Below, piece by piece: positions 6,613 to 10,553 of a stretch of DNA of 10,553 bases. Source of the DNA: an uncultured Methylophaga sp. (lineage in GTDB: Bacteria > Pseudomonadota > Gammaproteobacteria > Nitrosococcales > Methylophagaceae); the NCBI GenBank assembly GCA_947631375.1, contig CANRLD010000053.1:1-10553 (forward strand), read 5' to 3'. The position numbers and the translations under genes are program-made. The notes beneath the pieces are model-generated. The model ran no database searches. It had not been told where the DNA came from and saw nothing but the letters and a program-made list of their open reading frames with translations. Each line of letters starts with the position of its first letter. Position 1 is the stretch's first letter.

Positions 6613-8556
6613 ATGGATAGCAATAACAGTCAAAAGCAAGCCTTTCTGGCCCAGCTGGAACGGCAACGGCTACAAAAACCCTGCCAACGGGTCATCGACA
6701 TGCGTGGCAAAGTGCCCGGTGAATGCCGACCTTATCAAGTTGGACAAATAACGCATTTTCTTGATGACCGCAGTTATTTAATTCTCAAACAACTACTGGA
6801 ACGGGTCGGCGGTATTTATACCGTTGGCGTTTATGAAGCCTTGCTACAGACCGCGCGACAACATCAGCAACAACACCAGCCAGTCCCCGTCGAAGAAGAC
6901 GGCATAACCCTGGCTCGTCTCGACCGCCCGGCAAGGCGTCAGACGCAACGTATCTTACTGACGCAGTCACAATTAAACATGCAGATCTGACCTATCACGC
7001 CACGACGCTGGATGTCAGCGATGATATTCGTCAGACCTGGCATAACTGGTTAAGCCAGCAAAGCCCGCTGAAAGTAAATAATGATGTGTTCAACTTGCTG
7101 CAAAACAGCCTGTTACGGTTATACAGCCAGCAAATACCCAGCTTGTTGTGCTGGATTGGCGAACGAGAGAACCCCATTGTTACCGCTCTGCACAACAGCC
7201 CGACCTTGTGATCAACTGTTTATGCCTATTACCAACTTGTTGTCTATGGTCAAACAACTGCTGGGGTATATTGAAGAAAAAGGGCTGTCGCGCGGTATTG
7301 CAGCCATTCACGCCGGCAAACTTATCGTTATCAGCGTCAATGACCGGGTGCGTTTAAATCAGCTGCAAGCAGATGATCCGGTATGGTATTTCAACCTGTC
7401 GCCCTTGCAGGTTAACAGCGTCATTTACCACTCCCATTACGATATTATTGCCCAGGTAGAGCCGCGTCGCCGATGCTTTTTCACGTGATATCAATAATTT
7501 AAAAAGCCTGCTGGAGCTGACTGATATTTCCGAATCTCTGCAACAGCTGGGCGTTGACAGTGGGCAATATCATTATGCAGATATCACCACGGCGAGCCAT
7601 TTCCCCCTGCCACCAGTCAGCGCCTTGAAAGCCTTTATTCGCCGACAGCAAAGTCGTTATACCGTACACACGCCTGTTGCTTTGTTGCTCAATAGCCAAG
7701 AACACATTACCCAAACCAACGAAATCTCCATCGGTGGTCTGTCCTTATCGGTCAATGCCGACTTACCGGTTCGCACAGGGATGCGCGTTGCACTGCATTT
7801 TACCCGCTGGCAAGCGCAGCGGCCGTTATTGAACTTGCGCAGCGTTCCCTACGAAATCAAACAGATCCACAAGTTTGCCGGCCAAACTGAGTTAGGCTTG
7901 CAACGAATTGTCGCGCAATGTCCTTTGGCGGTGAATCAGTTTTTTGAAACAGCCATTACCAGCAATCAGCATGTGCTCCCCCGCCGGGAAGATGATTTGC
8001 TGCAAATGCAATACAGCCAGGTCTATCTGGATCTGCTTAGCCACACGCCAGTGGCGACTGCTTTGTTTTTAGGGCTTGATCAACGGAAAAAGCGTATGTT
8101 GCAAGCTGTTGCCGGTCATTCAACCTTTCTGGACAGGCTGGACAAGAAACTCTGGCAGGCGATTTCCACGGCCACGCCGCGTATTACCTTGATGCTGAAA
8201 AAAACAGCAACAGACACCCTGCAAACGCACGGCATGGGATTGTATTGTTATCGCGCACCGCACCAGCCCTGGCAGCTCGTTTGTGAGCACGAGTTGCAAT
8301 CAGCAACCGCTAAAAACTATTGTTGCATCGACTATTTACAGCAGAAAGCCACTATATTTTTCATTGTCGCTTTATTAACTGTAAAACCGACTGGCTGCAT
8401 GATGAACTAGACCTGGGTCGTCAGCTGAATGCCCTGCCCCTGCGAAGCGATAATGCACACCGGGTCAAGCATCTCCGGCAAACACTTTCCTCACTGTTTA
8501 CAGTGGCCTATCTGACTGATATTACAGCGGTAATCCGGCAAAGTCTGATTGACTGA
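6613..8556 (+). pseudogene. Long PilZ-domain protein gene, disrupted by four frameshifts
   Basis: One coding region of about 648 codons is split over three frames. Segment A (6613 to about 6960) gives FLAQLERQRLQKPCQRVIDMR and HFLDDRSY, resembling the N-terminus of long PilZ proteins that I recall from Vibrio and Shewanella. Segment B (about 6960 to 7205, one frame back) gives VTIKHADLTYHATTLDVSDD and QTWHNWLSQQ. Segment C (about 7200 to 7470, frame of A) gives DQLFMPITNLLSMVKQLL and PVWYFNLSPLQVN. Segment D (about 7465 to 8345, one frame forward) holds the PilZ domain: RxxxR at 7643-7657 (RQQSR) and EISIGG at 7721-7738 in place of the usual [D/N]xSxxG. Segment E (about 8345 to 8556, frame of A) gives HYIFHCRFINCKTDWLHDEL and ends in TGA. 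Shifts of -1, +1, +1 and -1 sum to zero. If intact, it would be a cyclic-di-GMP-responsive cytoplasmic protein. Each segment lacks a separate start or ribosome-binding site, so I treat it as one broken gene, or as an intact gene with sequencing indels. Confidence 0.82.
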
Positions 8557-8557
8557 A

Positions 8558-9883
8558 TTACGCAGCCACCATCATTTTATCGATCCAGACGGAACCGCTA
8601 CGGATATTACTGCGTAAATCCACATCGTCTGCTACCGCCTGAATCCCCCGGAACATCTCGGATAATTGACCAGCAATGGTAAACTCATCAATTGCGTACT
8701 GAATTTCGCCATTTTCCACCCAAAAACCAGCGGCTCCCTGAGAATAGTCACCATTGACGATATTGACCCCCATTCCCATGGTTTCCGTCACGATCACGCC
8801 TCTGTCCATCGCTTTCAGCATTTCCCCAAAAGACAAGTCGTGACTGTCAACCGTCAGATTGTGAACACCACCCGCATTCGCTGTTGTTGTCATGTTCAGC
8901 CGACGTGCCGAGTAACTGTCAAGCACATAGCCCTGCAACACGCCGTCACGGATAATATCGCGACTATGTGTCGCAACACCTTCTGCATCAAAGGCAGAAC
9001 TACCCAGCGCCTTTAATAAATGTGGCTGTTCGTGAATATGCATAAATGCCGGAAAAATCTGCTCGCCCAGCTTGTCCAGCAGAAAGCTGGATTTACGATA
9101 TAACGCACTGCCTCGAATTCCTGCTACCAGTTGCCCAAACAGTGATGAAGCAATCTCGGCAGAAAAAACAACCGGATAATGACCCGTTGCAATTTCGCGA
9201 CTATCAAGCCGTTTTAATGTTCGCTCAGCCGCTTTACGTCCCACCGATACAGCCGAAGCCAGATCCTGACTATCGCGAGCAACTTCATACCAGTAATCTC
9301 GTTGCATCCCTTGTTGATCCCGCGCAATCAGGGTACAGGACAGGCTGTGTCGGCTGGATTGGGTTACCCCCATAAAACCATGACTATTGGCATAAATACG
9401 CTGCCCTTCATGCGATGACACGCTGGCGCCTTCCGAATTACTGATCTGCGGGTCAAAATCCCGGCCAGCCTGTTCACATTCCATTGCCAGCGCAATCGCC
9501 TGTTCTGGCGAGACTGCCCACGGATAATACAACTGCAGATCGGGGAACGAGGTTGCCATTAATGCCGCATCAGCCAGACCGGCAAACTCATCTTCCTGAG
9601 TATGCCTGGCAATACTGCACGCCATAGCGACCGTTTCATAGATCGCCTCTGGTCGCAAATCAGAGGTACTGGCAGAGGCTTTGCTATGCCCTAAATAAAC
9701 CGTAACACCGAGTCCGGTGTCTTTGTTGTGTTCCAGCGTTTCAATTTCCGCCTGACGCACATTGATCGATAGTCCCTGACTTTGACTTATGCCGACTTCG
9801 GCAGCTGTGGCACCCAGCTTTTGTGCAGCATCCAGCGCTTGCTGCGCTGCGGTTTCCAGTATTGATGCTTCAAGTTTACTCAT
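8558..9883 (-). CDS. pmbA: PmbA/TldE, subunit of the TldD/TldE metalloprotease
   Basis: TldE (PmbA) pairs with TldD in a cytoplasmic metalloprotease that degrades unfolded peptides; in E. coli it matures microcin B17 and helps destroy the CcdA antitoxin. The 441 residues are close to the E. coli length of 450. Visible family segments are EVGISQSQGLSINVR near the N-terminus, RDYWYE with the following ARDSQDL, GHYPVVFSAEIASSLFGQL, the SFDAEGVAT block, YVLDSYSARRL, TANAGGVHN and GDYSQGAAGFWVENGEI. It lacks the HExxxH metal site, as expected because that belongs to TldD. TldD is not in this window. The ATG overlaps the JAMM protease stop by 4 nt (ATGA). The stop is 1 bp from that of the convergent PilZ gene, leaving no room for an intergenic terminator. 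Confidence 0.97.
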   Translation of the reverse strand: MSKLEASILETAAQQALDAAQKLGATAAEVGISQSQGLSINVRQAEIETLEHNKDTGLGVTVYLGHSKASASTSDLRPEAIYETVAMACSIARHTQEDEFAGLADAALMATSFPDLQLYYPWAVSPEQAIALAMECEQAGRDFDPQISNSEGASVSSHEGQRIYANSHGFMGVTQSSRHSLSCTLIARDQQGMQRDYWYEVARDSQDLASAVSVGRKAAERTLKRLDSREIATGHYPVVFSAEIASSLFGQLVAGIRGSALYRKSSFLLDKLGEQIFPAFMHIHEQPHLLKALGSSAFDAEGVATHSRDIIRDGVLQGYVLDSYSARRLNMTTTANAGGVHNLTVDSHDLSFGEMLKAMDRGVIVTETMGMGVNIVNGDYSQGAAGFWVENGEIQYAIDEFTIAGQLSEMFRGIQAVADDVDLRSNIRSGSVWIDKMMVAA

Positions 9884-10290
9884 ATAATCAGGTTAACCTC
9901 TTTGATGTGCTGGTCCTGTTTTTGAAAGCCGCGCATTTCCAGTACGCCACGGGTATTCAGCGAAATAACCAGATACAGTGCCTGCGGATAGTCCACTGCT
10001 TCACCATCAATCACTGAGGGCAGCGCCGGGGCTTCCGGATGGGAATGGTAAATCGCAAACAGTTGCTGGTTACGCTCATTCATTTTTTCCAGCGCAGCCT
10101 GCCGCTCATCGACGTCCAATGCAAATAACACTCCCGCATCTGTTGCGATGCTGTCGATGGGATAGCACGTGCAACGCTGACCATGACGACCAATCATTCC
10201 GGATACTTCACGATTTGGCGACAATTGCGCCTGATGCAGCAGCTCATTCACCAAAGTTCGCGGTAAACGCACGGTTGTTGTTGCGGTCAT
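9880..10290 (-). CDS. JAMM (M67/Mov34) family metallopeptidase
   Basis: This is a probable zinc isopeptidase or carboxypeptidase of 136 residues, a single JAB1/MPN domain. The complete JAMM motif is present: Glu28 in REVSGMI, then His82-Ser-His84, seven residues, Ser92, two residues, Asp95 (HSHPEAPALPSVID), so it should be catalytically active. Free-standing bacterial JAMM proteins next to E1-like enzymes are known or proposed to act on ubiquitin-fold sulfur carriers, for example by removing residues after the Gly-Gly or by releasing a product such as cysteine (Mec type). The ATG directly abuts the TAA of the upstream MoeB-type gene (TAAATG), with GAGAAG inside that gene as a ribosome-binding site, and its own stop overlaps pmbA. 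No carrier protein gene is visible in the window. Its precise substrate is unknown. Confidence 0.92.
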   Translation of the reverse strand: MTATTTVRLPRTLVNELLHQAQLSPNREVSGMIGRHGQRCTCYPIDSIATDAGVLFALDVDERQAALEKMNERNQQLFAIYHSHPEAPALPSVIDGEAVDYPQALYLVISLNTRGVLEMRGFQKQDQHIKEVNLII

Positions 10291-10553
10291 TTAATTCTTC
10301 TCACTCTCATGGCATACCGGACAAGCCGGTGCCTGTTTTAGTTGTATTTCTCGAAGTTGCATCGTCAACGCGTCAATCACAATCAAGCGCCCGTTAAGCG
10401 ATTTACCAGTATCAGCAAGCAGTTTAAGGGTTTCGATCGCCTGAATCGACCCCATCATGCCCAACAACGGCCCTATAACCCCGCTTTCAGCGCAACTTTG
10501 CTGGAGTTCACCCTCATTTTCATCGTATAAGCAACGATAACATGGTGCGTCAG
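10291..10553 (-). CDS. MoeB/ThiF/HesA-family adenylating enzyme (E1-like), C-terminal part
   Basis: The last 86 codons of an E1-like enzyme run off the right edge; the N-terminal ATP-binding half is outside the window. Such enzymes adenylate the C-terminal glycine of a ubiquitin-fold sulfur carrier (MoaD, ThiS or CysO types). The fragment begins APCYRCLYDENEG, giving the first zinc pair CxxC. It continues with QQSCAESGVIGPLLGMMGS, matching the TCVEAGVMAPLIG region of E. coli MoeB, then QAIETLKLLADTGKSLNG, DALTMQLREIQL, and ends with the second zinc pair ACPVCHESEKN. This fits MoeB best but does not exclude ThiF or a dedicated partner of the neighbouring protease, so no symbol is given. The TAA at 10293-10291 is immediately followed by the ATG of the JAMM gene. 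Confidence 0.92.
   Translation of the reverse strand, partial: DAPCYRCLYDENEGELQQSCAESGVIGPLLGMMGSIQAIETLKLLADTGKSLNGRLIVIDALTMQLREIQLKQAPACPVCHESEKN

Noticed and set aside
7081..7488. A 135-codon gene starting at ATG 7081
   Set aside because: Its first 40 or so residues (Cys-rich) are out of the genuine frame, where the third frame reads as plausible protein; only the part after about 7205 belongs to the PilZ gene.
6940..7490. Programmed ribosomal frameshifting in the PilZ gene
   Set aside because: Four shifts of both signs without typical slippery heptamers or obvious pseudoknots are better explained by decay or sequencing indels.
7625..8410. A separate 261-codon PilZ gene starting at TTG 7625
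   Set aside because: The protein sequence continues sensibly upstream of the TTG to about 7465 (VADAFSRDINNLKSLLEL) and downstream in another frame; there is no ribosome-binding site at 7625.
8540..8570. A terminator between the convergent PilZ gene and pmbA
   Set aside because: The stops are 1 bp apart and no GC-rich hairpin is visible around them.

Overview
The window comes from a gammaproteobacterium of roughly 50% GC that is probably not an enteric. ClpB is close to the E. coli protein along its length. The block of PHP nuclease, YciO, YciB and YciI matches the E. coli yciV/yciO/yciB/yciI group. The broken PilZ gene resembles long PilZ proteins that I recall from Vibrio and Shewanella. 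I cannot name a genus from sequence alone. Coding density is very high: no gap exceeds about 120 bases, and there are no tRNA, rRNA, CRISPR, insertion-sequence or prophage signs.

Layout. (1) 1-461 (+) is the C-terminal part of a formate/nitrite (FNT) channel, followed by a perfect 9-bp hairpin at 468-489 that separates it from convergent clpB. (2) Four genes on the minus strand, 5387 down to 510, read in the order PHP-domain nuclease (rnm/yciV), yciO, a PlsC-like acyltransferase, then clpB. yciO and the acyltransferase overlap by 4 nt. clpB has its own near-consensus sigma-32 (heat-shock) promoter in the 118-bp gap upstream. (3) Divergent from the nuclease, 5440-8556 (+) is an operon of yciB, yciI, a bolA-family gene and a long PilZ-domain gene. 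The first three are joined by 4-nt stop/start overlaps. The PilZ gene is broken by four frameshifts that sum to zero, so it reads as three different frames. (4) Convergent with it, 10553 down to 8558 (-) is a tightly packed run of a MoeB/ThiF-type E1 enzyme (partial), a JAMM (M67) metalloprotease and pmbA/tldE. The junctions are TAAATG and ATGA.

How the genes fit together. ClpB is the protein disaggregase of the heat-shock response, and the sequence shows both the promoter and a possible internal GTG start for its short form. The yci genes form a conserved housekeeping neighbourhood with roles in RNA maturation, envelope and division. The E1-JAMM-TldE run is the most suggestive functional grouping: an adenylating enzyme for a ubiquitin-fold sulfur carrier, a protease of the kind that trims such carriers or cuts isopeptide links, and a subunit of the TldD/TldE peptidase. 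The most striking anomaly is the PilZ gene: four indels in one gene while every neighbour over about 8.6 kb is intact.
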